From: Meandrina meandrites
Taxonomy: Eukaryota > Cnidaria > Anthozoa > Scleractinia > Meandrinidae
Direction: 5' to 3'
NCBI GenBank assembly: GCA_963693305.1
Contig: OY855905.1
Span: 35,107,637-35,171,636, forward strand
DNA: 64,000 nucleotides
This document shows positions 1 through 10,752 of the stretch, one piece after another. Each line of letters opens with the position of its first letter. The first letter of the stretch is position 1. Below the pieces are notes generated by a model. It did no database searches, had not been told where the DNA came from, and saw only the letters and a program-made list of their open reading frames with translations. The translations under genes and the position numbers were made by a program.

Positions 1-439
1 TGAGAATCAAACGTGCAAGCACACCCAGCGTACACATATCATTTTGGCAGCAATATTACTAAAACGATACTCCAGGCTGCGAGGTTTTTGGTGACAGTCA
101 CAAACCATACTAAAGGAATCCGCCAAAAGTAGTTTTTGCAAGCTACATGCATGTAATCGTAAATAAAAATAATCTTGCTTATATATGCTACAATGAAGAA
201 TTTGCGGGGGAAAATAGTTGCAGAATGCTCCATTTGATTTGCTGGCCCAGAGAACACAGCTGAAGTGTATGGGAGTAAAAGCGGAACTTCTTTATAAGAT
301 ATATTTACGAAGCTCCGAAAAGCACATCTGATCTATGGCGATGCACCAGCTGACAAACAATACCCTCCCATACTGCAGTAACTATAAATTGGAAAGATTT
401 TAACTTTATGTCTTAGAAACAAGAATACTGTCAACTTAC

Positions 440-864
440 ACTCTCTTCTCAGCTCTGTTCCTGAGTTTCGTCTGGTCGAAAGTTTCAATGTCTCTCTTTA
501 GGTTTAACGACAACTTGCGTTGTAGTCTTGCCATTCGCAGAAATTTCTGTCGTTTTTGTTCGTAGGCTCCTGCATCGCTAGAACTCTTTGATAATTTGGT
601 TATTGCTCTAGTTAAACATGGTGCTCTGCTCTCTGATCGTGTAAAGTTTCGAGCTGTCAATTCATCTGCAGGTAGTGAACCTAAGTAATCTAAGACAACA
701 ATCCGAGTTTCTTCTCGAATCCGTTCGAGTGAAGCCCAGCGAGCCATGTTTGATATCTCATTACCTCTTCCATTCATTTCTGTATCAGAATCTGTGTCTG
801 TAACTTCAGGCGTTCCTTGTGTAATGTATGTGTGTTCCACAGGGTCACACTCCATGCTCTCCAT
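440..864 (-). CDS. First coding exon of an unrecognised gene, partial
   Basis: An ATG at 864 opens a reading frame of 141 full codons that ends at a good splice donor (GTAAGT read on the minus strand, intron starting at 439). The in-frame stop lies just inside the intron, so the exon ends in phase 2 and the gene continues left, probably outside the window. The N-terminus is acidic and Thr/Ser-rich. The rest is charged and probably helical, with a basic Arg/Lys/Leu-rich stretch near residues 100-140. I see no signal peptide, membrane segment or catalytic motif and do not recognise the family. A CpG-rich stretch just upstream (about 930-1010) fits a promoter. No second exon could be placed with confidence in 1-439. 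It could still be a chance ORF, but the length, clean donor and upstream CpG content argue for a real exon. Confidence 0.5.
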
Positions 865-1439
865 GTTTTAAGTATTTTTATGCCAAACTGATGCGTTGTA
901 TATTTTCAGCACCACTTTTGCTTTTCGCTTCAAGTGCGTAGTCGTCGGACCCAGACTGCAAAGCGTGCGCGTTCGTGTGCATATCGCGTGGGCGACGCGT
1001 GAGCAATTAGCAAAACAACTATTGTGGGGCTTCTATGCAGACATAAACAAAGTGTAACGGGACAGACTTACTCATTTAGCACAGTATAGGGCTAATTTAT
1101 CAAATTTCCTCAGAGCACATTCTCCGAGTACAAAAAAATCTCTAGCATTTACACTAAAAATCTGGTAAGTCAATCAGGCTGAAACATTCAAGTTTACGTC
1201 AAGAAGGGTCCAAGAACATGACGAACAACTTGCTTGTTGAGAAACTGAACACCGAAAAATATAGTAGACCGAATAAGCCGGCTGAAGGGATATTAAAAAT
1301 AAATTTTAAATGGATCAGTTACTTGAAATTCAATTAGAAAACTATTACGGTTTCATTTGGAAAATTACAGCGACTTCCATGCTCCTCGTGTCGACTTCTA
1401 GTCGTTCTTTCACGCCAATAACTACACGCACTTGTTTTA

Positions 1440-1840
1440 TGAGGGTCGTACAGGGGTATTTTCGTGACGTGTGATTAGCTGATTTTATTTTCCGTGAAAC
1501 GTGAATTTAATAAATTTATTCTTCGTGGCCCGTGACCAGAAGGTTTTGCGTGACACTTTATTTTGCGTGATTTTGAGACGCGAGACCTCAAATGTGATCT
1601 CCGTATAATTATCGTAACGTTAAAAACTCTTTGTAGAGTAAGAACAGGATAAAAGAGTATGTTTCTTTCTTATTTTCGTAATTTCTTAATCAATTTTGAT
1701 TTCTTCAAACATGTTCAAACACCATTTGTAGCGTAAGAACAGGATAAAAGAGTACTTATTTTCGTGATTCGGGAAAATGAAATTTCAATATCCGTGATCC
1801 GTGATTCGTTATTTTTTTTCGTCCGTGAATCGTGCCAGAG
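1440..1840. repeat. Degenerate CGTGATTCGTGA-like repeat tract with a 29-bp direct duplication
   Basis: Variants of 'cgtgatccgtgattcg' and 'cgtgaaacgtgaat' recur across this stretch. A 29-bp sequence (ttgtag-a/c-gtaagaacagg... to agagta) occurs at 1631-1659 and again at 1726-1754. No coding potential is evident. It is probably a decayed dispersed repeat. Confidence 0.5.
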
Positions 1841-1841
1841 A

Positions 1842-1866
1842 CCCCCCCCCCCCCCCCCCCCCCCCC
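1842..1866 (+). repeat. Poly-C tract (25 bp)
   Basis: Twenty-five consecutive C bases, capable of i-motif or G-quadruplex formation on the complementary strand. Length may be unreliable because homopolymers are assembly-sensitive. Confidence 0.9.
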
Positions 1867-2039
1867 GCTGTACGACGCTCTTTTATCCTAATTATTTTTT
1901 ACTGAAATTGCAACAAAGAGCGGAAAATTACTATCATGAGTCACACGTTAAAAAGTTGTCTTAAAAATGCGTCAAAAAATTTTATGTCTCTTGTTTTTTT
2001 TTGTTACAAGTGAAGCCAAATTCCACATCAGCAAAGAAA

Positions 2040-2175
2040 TTTACGGTTAGATTCAATTCACACCGGAAGACAAATTTTTGCATTTTATCACCGTCACGCC
2101 ACTTCTGAAGATGTGTGCTGTAGCATACGAAACGTCAAGAAAAGTCTAAGGTTTTTTTCTTTTCAAACCATGAAT
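2040..2175 (+). repeat. Dispersed repeat, copy 1 (possibly the end of a Penelope-like or retrozyme-type element)
   Basis: The stretch from 'cattttatcaccgtcac' to 'ttttcaaacca' is repeated in the opposite orientation near 60895-60990, with about 90 bp of shared sequence including a poly-T-like run. It carries the hammerhead-like motif annotated separately. The tie to Penelope-like elements is inference from that motif and from the family habit of carrying hammerheads; no reverse transcriptase is present here. Confidence 0.5.
2101..2140 (+). ncRNA. Hammerhead-ribozyme-like motif (copy 1)
   Basis: The core reads CTGAAGA (2105-2111, fits CUGANGA), one extra T, stem II GTGTGC (2113-2118), loop TGTA, GCATAC (2123-2128), then GAAA (2129-2132) and CGTC ending at 2136. 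ACTT (2101-2104) can pair with AAG (2137-2139) as a very short stem I, and stem III would be minimal (ACGU, self-complementary). Stem II gives six pairs with one G-U. The extra base after CUGANGA and the tiny stem III make it a degenerate or dimer-dependent motif; activity is unproven. Confidence 0.4.
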
Positions 2176-2183
2176 ACCCGAGT

Positions 2184-2211
2184 GGGGGGGGGGGGGGGAG
2201 GGGGGGGGGGG
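2184..2211 (+). repeat. Poly-G tract
   Basis: Twenty-seven G bases with a single A at 2199. Together with the poly-C tract at 1842 it forms a potential long-range G:C pairing around the hammerhead-bearing repeat. Confidence 0.9.
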
Positions 2212-4880
2212 CAGTAGTTTTAACAGACGATTTCTTTTTCATTTTTGCTGGGCATTTACGCACTGTAGTTTTAGCTGATAGAATTTACATACCCTAACTA
2301 AGGATCGCACCAGGAAGATAGTACCAAAGGTAGCAAAAATGACCCCCCTATATAAGGACCGAGAACCTAAAAAACCATACTATCCCCCCCCGCCCTTCAC
2401 GGTTAGGTAATACTGTTCAGTTGAATCTCCCGTGACCCTCGGGATCTGAGAAACTTTTCTGCTAACGAGAAAGGTGCCCGCTTGGGAAAATTGCAAGTTA
2501 AAAATACTCTGTTTGTACGTTGCTAGGACCATAACATTTCCTCTTGCCAGAACCGTCACTGTCTGCTTACGGGAGGTGCCCGCCTACAGGAGTCCGTCAG
2601 CGAACGTTCCACCGTATAAGAACATTCGCTAACGGATATGGATAATGGCGCCTCAATTTGCATAACAAAAACTGAGGTTGCTGAAGTAACTAGGCGGTAT
2701 CAAAAACGAGACCGCTTCGCGGAGTTTCTTTTCCGTGGATTCTTGGTCTGTTGGTCTACTAAAGAAAAGACATTACAGTAATTAGAATCCGTGCAAAGCG
2801 CCTATCAAGAGTCATGGAAATACACTTCCGCTAAGACAATTTCTTGATCCTTTTCTTCGCTGAGTCGTCTATCGCGGATGACGTGTAGTTCCTGAAGCAT
2901 TCTAGTATGTACATATAGTTTGAAATTGCTACCATATCAGTCATCCACTCATCAAATCAAAACTCATCATCTACGTTCCATACGTCACAAACCTCGTGCA
3001 AATCATCAGTTTCCGACGGAAGGAAATTGGACGCGACGATTGCACGTCTGACCCGCCCACTCAGCTGACTATTACGAAGGATAACACTTATCAGCATATA
3101 CATTCTCCTTTTAATTACAATAAAAACGCTACCATCACGGCTAAGAGAATTACGATATTGGTCATTCGAGCGTGCGTCGAAATAGAGATGTTTATCCATA
3201 CTCTTGGCGAGATCTCACAACACCGTGAAAGCGATCGATGTTGTTGCAGTGCTGTCGTCGTTGCGAAATTGGAACTGAGTGGAGCCGTGTTTACCCGGGT
3301 AACGAAATCGAAATGAAAACCTTGTGAGATTGAAATAGCTCGGGATCGTGCCACTTGAGTCGCAACAAATTTGCGGGACAGTCAAGCAGCACGAAGCATT
3401 GTCACAGCCAAGTGTAACGCCATCTTCTTGATTTTACAACTATGGTCACCATAAGGAGATGATTTAGCAGAATCAGTGTTTGTCGATATTGGAATTTACA
3501 TGAACAGAGTAATAAATCAGAAATTTAGCTGAAAAGAATAATATCCGACGGTCTATTTAAATTTACTGAACTGAAACTGACTTTGACAACGTCCGGAGTG
3601 AATGACCTTTGGCCCAATGAATGATTTTAAAAGTCTGTCATTCTTTTTGCATATATAATACCTTTGAGTGAGTACATGAATGAAAAGTTGAAAACAATAT
3701 TATATAGTTCCAGTTACTTACAGAAATAATGGCCACACTTCGTCGTCTTGTTAAAGGATTTTCGGAAGACGAAGAACACTCTATATAACGGTGAGTCTTA
3801 AAATTCATGATTTGTCAGATTTGTTCCAAAAAAGAAATAACATTTCGGTAACTAAACATGGGTTTATTTATTTTAATTTACGACTTTCCCCGTAATTCTT
3901 TTAAGCTCCGAAAAACAATGCAGAGTAACTCTTGGTTTGTTTTTTGTTTTGTTTTGTTTTTTATCTTTTGGTCTTGCTAAACACCATGGATATCAAAAAA
4001 ACCCTCTCATTTCGGTTTTGTTTATATTATTCAATAATATTGATCTTTCAAAGGACCTATGTCACGTTGTACAAAGTCATTTTTGCTGTAATACAAATTG
4101 CAGGAAACCTCTAAATAATAATAATTTAGCTAGAAAAGCACCAAAGAAATAATTATGAACCAAATGAGACTGATTTACAGGCAACAAATTAAAAAACGCT
4201 GTGCTAAACGCGTTTCAAGATACTCCTGTGACGTCCTTCATGCAGAACCCGTGTGTAAAGTACAATGGAGGACCACAAGTTTAGTATCTAAGGAAAAAGT
4301 TCAAATTTGTCTTATCGCACATAAAAACTGGCTAACAAAAAACAACTCAATTCTCAAAAACGGAAAAATTGTCTAGGAATCTTCAAGATGACAAGGGAAA
4401 TTATAGATATTTAAAGACAAATGTATGAGTGAGGATACAAACTAGTTTTCATCTTCCACAAAGTTCCTGTATTCTACACCACATCCAGCTTTATTTGAAT
4501 GGGATGTTGACTGATTTCGTGATGTTCCTGACGTGTAACATTGCACGTGAGTTTGCCGGCGCGCAAAACTCTAGAATAAGTCACTGCGTTTTGACTTCAA
4601 TAACGACAATAAGTGCCTGCATCTTCAGAATATCCCACGGAGTTACGTATCTCTTGGTATTCAGCATTTTTCGAGTGCAAATACGCACCAAAACTACCAA
4701 GCGCAAGGCCCCCCTGAACGAAAAAAAAAATCCCATGCAACCGAAGGCTGCAGAGTACGACTGAGGTTGTCTTATAATGTGAGAATTGTTTTCTCCTGCC
4801 AAAATGCTTGAAAAGAAAAAGGAGAAAGAAAACTGTCTCCAAGCCGACTCGACCCCCCTCCCCCACAACAACTCCCCCCT
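2212..4880. other. Gene-poor interval, nothing recognised
   Basis: Several short ORFs on both strands (for example 2957-3199 and 3115-3354 minus, 4429-4764 plus) overlap each other and resemble no family I know. A short run at about 3733-3789 has an acceptor-like start and a GTGAGT donor-like end, so it could be an untranslated exon, but the evidence is weak. Confidence 0.4.
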
Positions 4881-5182
4881 CCTTCCGGCGCGCGATTCCG
4901 ACTTGCAACGTCATTTCCGGTTACGGAGTATAGCCCTCTGAAGGCCTGGGTCGGTTCGTCCTCATAAAAACGTGACGAGGCAAGTGCGTAACTGCACGAT
5001 GAGGAAATTTACAGGGGAAGTACTATTTTCGAAGAATATACGTCTTTCGGGGAAATCTTTGTCACAGCGGTAGAGAGGGAACTTCCTGTTTTTCCAAATA
5101 CGCATATAGAAGTGCTTTGAACTGCAGAACCAAAACTTACCTAAGCACAGGCACGAGTGGATTTGTTCGACGTTTGTTCGTG

Positions 5183-8100
5183 ATGGCTGACGGAATGCCT
5201 TACTTCAAACCACAAAAGACTCCAGTTGAGAGCTCTGAAGAGAGCCTAGAGGATATCGAGAGACAGGCAAGCTTACTTTTCGAGGAATTCTTGAGACTTC
5301 CACAAACAGCAAATGTCAGGTTGTTTTCTCGGCATGCGGAGCTCGAGCTCGAGGATTCAGACTCTCCAGTCGTCCCGAATGAAAAGAAATTTGGACAAGG
5401 TAGGCACTTTCAAAGTTTAGAGATCTTTAATTAAGCTTAAGTATTTTAGTTTGGCTAATTAAGACTTAACGAATTATTTTTATGATATAAAGATAGCTCA
5501 AGTTATTGCTTCCTGACCAGTGGATGTTTGGAAAATACATGCGGAAGCAAAATGGACACGGTTTGATTCAGTTTGATTAGACAGACCCTCTGAAGGCTGC
5601 TGAAAGTTGTTTTAAAATTTCCACATTTAAGAGCAAGATTATTGAACTATTGCCTATATCTTTAATCGAGTTGATGGTAATTAACAATTTACAGACATGT
5701 CTTCACAGATGCTTTTTGGCATTAAAACGAAGTTTTGTTCCTGCATGTTCAAGTCAATTGGTTATTGTCCGAGTTTTAATATTGGTATAGAATACTCAAT
5801 AGCCACCAGGAGTAGGTGTACTGATCACAGGAAGCCCAGATTCATAACTCGACTCCTTTATGTCAAAATATAATTTATATTGAATTGAACACACTTGTAC
5901 ATGCAGACAGTGCAAATACATACAGCCCCATGCAAAGATGAAATGAGAAGGGTAGTGGTGGTGGACATATAATTAACGAATAATAATTAAGAGGCCATTA
6001 AAGCTTCTCTACCACATCAAACAATCAAGGTGATTCCACTGAATTTACATTGCGCATCCTTGCTGCATATAATTTTTCATGTCATTTAGTGCACACAAGA
6101 GCGCACATGCTGTGCATTACAAGATTTCCTTCAGGCTAAGCTTGGCAGAGAAATAAATGGTTGTTATCTTCTAAGCAAGCACAGTGACAGACCCCCAATT
6201 TTAATGACATATGGTTGACTACAGTATATCAAGATTTAAAGAAAAGTTAAAAATTCTTCTTTGAGATATTTTTATTAACCACATGGCGATGGGCCATGTG
6301 CGGTTCTTGCTCTGCACTGGATTTATTTTATTTTTTATGTCTGTGACCAGACCCAAACCTCCACTCAGCCAAATCGTTATCAGGACTTTGAATCACGCAA
6401 CCTGTGATATTTTTTTGCCAAAAGCTGCTGAAGCATTAATGCACATTAGATGTTACGGATATTGTTTTCTTTATTGTTAATAAAATATTTTTTCTTTTGG
6501 TCTTATCGAAGCATTGGATTCACATGGAATATTGAATACACTAAAAAAAGGTATTACCGGGTACGTCAACCATGCAATGCGCTGACGTTGCAGTTTTCAC
6601 TTTCGCTACATGACAAATAACATTGTGTTTTCATTGCATGTTTATTTTGCCAGAAGCGGTGGTCATTAATTTATTTGCAATTTTGCAAGAATTTTTTGTG
6701 GGTTTAGGCAATTGAATTGAATTCTTTGGCTGTTTCATTGAATTGAATTCAGAGATTTGAAGGAAAATTAAATAATTTTCTAAGGTAAACAATTGAGCAT
6801 GCCCAAATGTGAAGGGGTTACGTCATTAGTAGGGAAAAAAACCACCAAGCTTAAGATAGCCTTGGATAACATAAACCTCGGATTGTGTGACTCGCGTGAC
6901 TACTTTGCTAGTCCTTTCACACCTGGTGCAAACAAATTAAATTTAATCTTTTGAGGAAGAAAATTGTTAATTAGCAAAACTGTAGTTAATTTCTAAAAGT
7001 GCGGTTTCTTTTTCATTGCAATCACCTTAAGACAGTCAAATGTTGCCCATCTGGCCCAAGTTGTTCAAAGCGGGAATAGCTTGATTATCCAGTGGGTAAA
7101 TCCCTATCGAGTGTTTCATTTTGTCTGGTGCATATTGATGGTTTACCCTTTGAATATTAAACCAATATAAAATTAAACCACAACATATCTATTAATGTAG
7201 TCTATTTTTTTTGCCATTCACAACGTACTACCACTAACAATAAAGTTTGACTACCGGTAATTAAAAATCCTCCTATCATTTGATGCATTTTCCCTTACTT
7301 TTCATTGGCTGAAGGGCCCAACAAATAATGGTTTAATTAAGGTGGCTTCTCTTATGACCTGACATATTTGAAAATTGCAAGCACATTTTCATCACAAAAA
7401 ATTATGCTATAGTTTCATAAATTTTAAATGTTTGTTACTTTTTTAATTACAAATCATTTACAAAGCGAACAGTGATGATGTTTTAAATATATAAATGTAT
7501 GATTTAAATGTGAGTTCAGGAAGTTAGACGAACTTCCTCTTCTCCAAAATTTATTTTTCTAGGAAAGATTAAAGGTGACCACCTAGTAGGATAGGAAGAA
7601 ATTGGATCACATTGTATTTGTTGAGCATAATTCAGTTTCCCCTCCCAACCCAACAGCTCTGTTAGTACAATATAATACAAAATGGTTAAATCATAATAAA
7701 AAGATTCTAGCTTCTAATAACAAGGAACCTGAGTGTATAATTTTAGGATATGCTCGACTGAATATTATAATTTATGTCGTGGTTTTTTATCAATGGCAAC
7801 AGTTATTGACATCGATCTTAGGGCTCCAATAAACAAGCTCGAATTGCAGCTTGCCCTTAAGACAAGCAGTTCTCAAATTTTGCTTGCCCCAGGTGGGAAG
7901 TTGCATGGTTGTCTTAGGCTATGTTCACACTAAGCAGGATAAATTTGAAAACACAACCTTTTTTTTCGGATTGGCCTTCTGTCCACACCAAAACAGTGTT
8001 TTCAGACACGGGAAACAGAACTTTTTGGAAACACTCCCCGAGTGGATCCATAGATTTGAAAACAACGGAGGAACGTTTTGAAAATGCTGACGTCAAACAG

Positions 8101-10028
8101 TCAAATTGGCACAGGCTCAAGTAATGTGTGCATGCTCTAGTGTGCAGTTTGAGCATTTCTGGTGAGGCAGCATTTCAGTGTGGATGGTGAAAGAATTTGA
8201 AAATGGTAGTGTGGGTAAAATACATTTTATCCCTTTTCAGAGCACACACACAAAAAAACATTTTCAAATTTATCTGGCTTAGTGTGGACGTTTACTTTTA
8301 GTCACCAGACGACTTGCCCACTCTCTTGCTCATTGGGCAAGTGAGAATGAAAAGTTACTTGCCCAGCTGGAAAATCTACTTGGCTCTGCCAACCAGACCA
8401 CACTTTTTTAGAGCCCTGTGACTATGATGTCTGACATACAATATTAATGGCACCCTTCTGAAAACCGTAGTATGCAGCTACCTTACACTGTGACAGCAAG
8501 GAGCCCATAATTGCGACCACTTTTAATTAATTCACATTCTTTCATACAGTCATTATCCAATCAGGAGCCGAGGACAGCTTCCAGTTAACTTCTGATTAGG
8601 GGTAGATTAAATCTGCACAAAAGAATGTGAATAAATTAAAAGTGATCACAGTTTTGGGCTCCTTTTGTAATTATTTTAAGCTACCTGGTACACCACATCT
8701 ACACGATGTAAATAAAGGTCTCGGTGTTCAAGCATTTGATATGAGAAATTGCTGTTTATGCATCATTTCATTTTACCAGCCTGAGGATTCTCAGTTGAAG
8801 TCCAGTTCAAAACATTTTTTGATTTCCCTCCAGGTATGACAACGCCCTTGAGAACTCGGACCTTTTCAGATTTCCCTTGAAGGTTCTAGTTATCAGAATC
8901 TAACTGTATACTTAAATGCCATTGTTAATGAATGCTGAAGATTAATACAAACACCCAGCAGATGTGCATTTTTATTTTTGTCATTCATTTCATCTTATTT
9001 ACTCTTAACAGCTGTTGAATATGATGAAGCAATGCAAGATGATGTAGTAACAGACTGTGAAGTTCTTGTAAAAAGTTCGGGTCCAATGCACCCGGCTCCT
9101 CCAGCAGCACGGCCACCTCAAGATCCACCTCAAGATCCAACAATAACAAAACTCGCTCTTCAGATGCAACAAGCAGGGGATGCTCTTCAAGAACGATTCA
9201 AAGGGCGAGTAGAGGTAAGTTTATTTTGGGAAAAAGAGAAATCCTGACCTAATATGTCTCAAATTCAAGCTGTGGACTACAAACAGTTGGATTTCAACCC
9301 CCCCCCCCCCCCCCCCCTTCCCCCAATTCTGTGTAATTCCATTTTCTTTCACCCTTCCTGTCTTTCTTTTTAAACAGAACTTCTTTTCTCACCATCTTCT
9401 ATTATCAACATCCTACATTAACTTGCTTGTTTGTTTTTCTTGTGTGGCCTTTTCCATGTTTATTTAGTATAAAGACTGGTCACAGAGATTCAAAAGGCAA
9501 GTACACTTGTAATCTAACAATTTTGAAGTCATATCCTCATGTGCTTGCTTTTACAGGGAGCTCAGTCACACTTGGTCTCATATGTTCTTAATAATGCTGC
9601 TAGCCTGACGTACGACACATTAAGTAAAGAAATTGATAACATGGTTGGACGAGACAGAAACTGGACAAACTTTACAATGGCAATGTATGTTGGTAGAAGA
9701 GTGTGCTGGGAGACATCAAAAGCTTGTAGTTCAGTAAAAGACTACTTTCAACGTTACATCAGTCAGTCATACACGCAACCAATGCAGCAGGCTGGAGGAA
9801 TTGTAAGTTAGCTATAGAACATCTTATTTATAGTTTTACATCCAGCTGTGGGCATGATTTTGTTTTTGTGTGACTGTGTGCTTGTTGAGTATTCTGGTCA
9901 CTTGTGTTACTGACCTAATAACTGAGCTATGTTGCTGTTATTTATATGTTGTCCAAGAAAACACTTCTATAACATTTTGAATTCTTGCTCTCTCTTAGGC
10001 ACCATTTGTCAAATCAAAAGGTCGTTAG
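5183..10028 (+). CDS. Bcl-2 family apoptosis regulator, four coding exons, no membrane anchor
   Basis: Exons are 5183-5399, 9012-9214, 9557-9802 and 9999-10028, all with GT/AG borders and consistent phase (1, 0, 0), giving 231 residues. BH3 is at about residues 119-135 (LALQMQQ then the key G128-D129). BH1 is degenerate around N175-W176 to V189, where the usual NWGR is NWTN and the Gly-Gly is Gly-Arg. BH2 is AGGI/APFVKS at about 219-228. The last intron falls directly after the GG-x of BH2, the position conserved in multidomain Bcl-2 genes. Family members control mitochondrial outer-membrane permeability by binding BH3 helices. The protein ends three residues after BH2 with no hydrophobic tail, so it may be cytosolic or BID-like, or another terminal exon may exist. 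The QAGD in BH3 looks more like pro-survival members; the subgroup is unresolved. An in-frame upstream ATG exists at 5117, but MADG at 5183 is preferred. Polyadenylation signals AATAAA lie near 10243 and 10525. Confidence 0.85.
6283..7035 (-). repeat. Single dispersed copy of the 38-43 kb array repeat
   Basis: Read on the minus strand, this matches the array unit in order: the Ala/Leu-poor AT-rich core with 'taacccct..cacatttgggca', the 'gaccaccgcttctggcaaaataaacatgcaatgaaaac' region, the 'caacgc/aatgcttcgataa' segment, 'gtctggtcacagac' and the end 'gcggttaataaaa' with the GCCCATGGCC-like palindrome. It is diverged and lacks the GTTGCTATAGCAAC palindrome that starts each array unit. It shows the array was built from a mobile, dispersed element. 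Confidence 0.75.
7918..8291. mobile_element. MITE-like element with ~30-bp terminal inverted repeats
   Basis: The left end TTCACACTAAGCAGGATAAA is inverted at the right end as TTTATCTGGCTTAGTGTGGA, with matching AATTTGAAAA beyond. Internal 'tttgaaaac' repeats occur. No coding capacity. The CACAC-type end recalls hAT-like MITEs, but no target duplication could be confirmed. Confidence 0.65.
8498..8664. mobile_element. Short palindromic MITE
   Basis: The left arm AAGGAGCCCATAATTGCGAC...CACATTCTTT is matched by the right arm AAAGAATGTG...TTGGGCTCCTT. Arms are about 45 bp with a few mismatches, total 167 bp. Confidence 0.65.
9299..9316 (+). repeat. Poly-C tract in intron 2 of the Bcl-2 family gene
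   Basis: About 18 consecutive C bases between exons 2 and 3. Length variation is likely. Confidence 0.85.
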
Positions 10029-10752
10029 GGAGAACAAAAGAACAGCCAAGGATCATACAAGGCTTGCGTGCTTGAAGGAAACGTACATATTCTTGATGTG
10101 CACAGCCAAGAGCAGGATTTTACATATTTTAAAAAAGGATTTACACACTAAAAGACTTTGTAAATCTCCAAACTGTTTGAATGACTTTCAATGAAATCAA
10201 ACACTCAAAGTTGGTTTTATCCACAGTGTTGTTTAACTATCATAAATAAATAAGTTAATTTTAAGGAATTCTCTGTGAGAGTATCTTTTCAGTCTCCAAG
10301 ATGTGTCTGAGTCAGTGTTTTTTTTAAAGTTAAAAGCACTTGAGAGTGATTACAAAAATTTGCACAGTTGATTGTCCATGTGTTTCTTTTCTTGTAGCTT
10401 AAGCTATTTAACTTTCGACGTAGGAGATCTTAGCTCAGAACTCTCTGAATTCTCCTAAACTCTGGTGTGTTTTGCCTTTAATTAATTATCGTAAGAATAT
10501 TGTCTTTGCATGTACCTTGTTGCAAATAAAAGTTTTTAGTAACTTGTGATAGTGTTTGCGTAATGCCGTAAAGTGGTGGATCCAGACCTTCACATAAAAG
10601 GGGGGTGGGGTGGGGTCCGCTTTTGAAGGCTTGACTATGAATGTTGAATTCTGCGGAGATAATTCCGGTAGATCAAAGAAATACCCTATTTCCGAAAAAA
10701 TGGCACTGCTGTATTTTTGTGATGGTTTTCAGGTGATATGCAGCCCATACTT

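Larger units (their letters stand above)
5400..9011 (+). other. Intron 1 of the Bcl-2 family gene, repeat-bearing
   Basis: This 3.6-kb intron contains a dispersed copy of the intron-array repeat (6283-7035), a fragment near 7050-7110 with a 'ttatccagtgggtaaat' core similar to 33840-33920, and two TIR elements (7918-8291, 8498-8664). The ORFs within it are repeat-derived. Confidence 0.7.

Noticed and set aside
2957..3354. Two overlapping minus-strand ORFs of 79-80 codons
   Set aside because: Different frames, no splice logic joins them, no family resemblance.
3733..3789. A short ATG frame (MATLRRLVKGFSEDEEHSI) between an acceptor-like TACAG and a GTGAGT donor
   Set aside because: Only 19 codons with an in-frame stop before the donor. 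It could be an untranslated exon but nothing links it to the Bcl-2 family gene.
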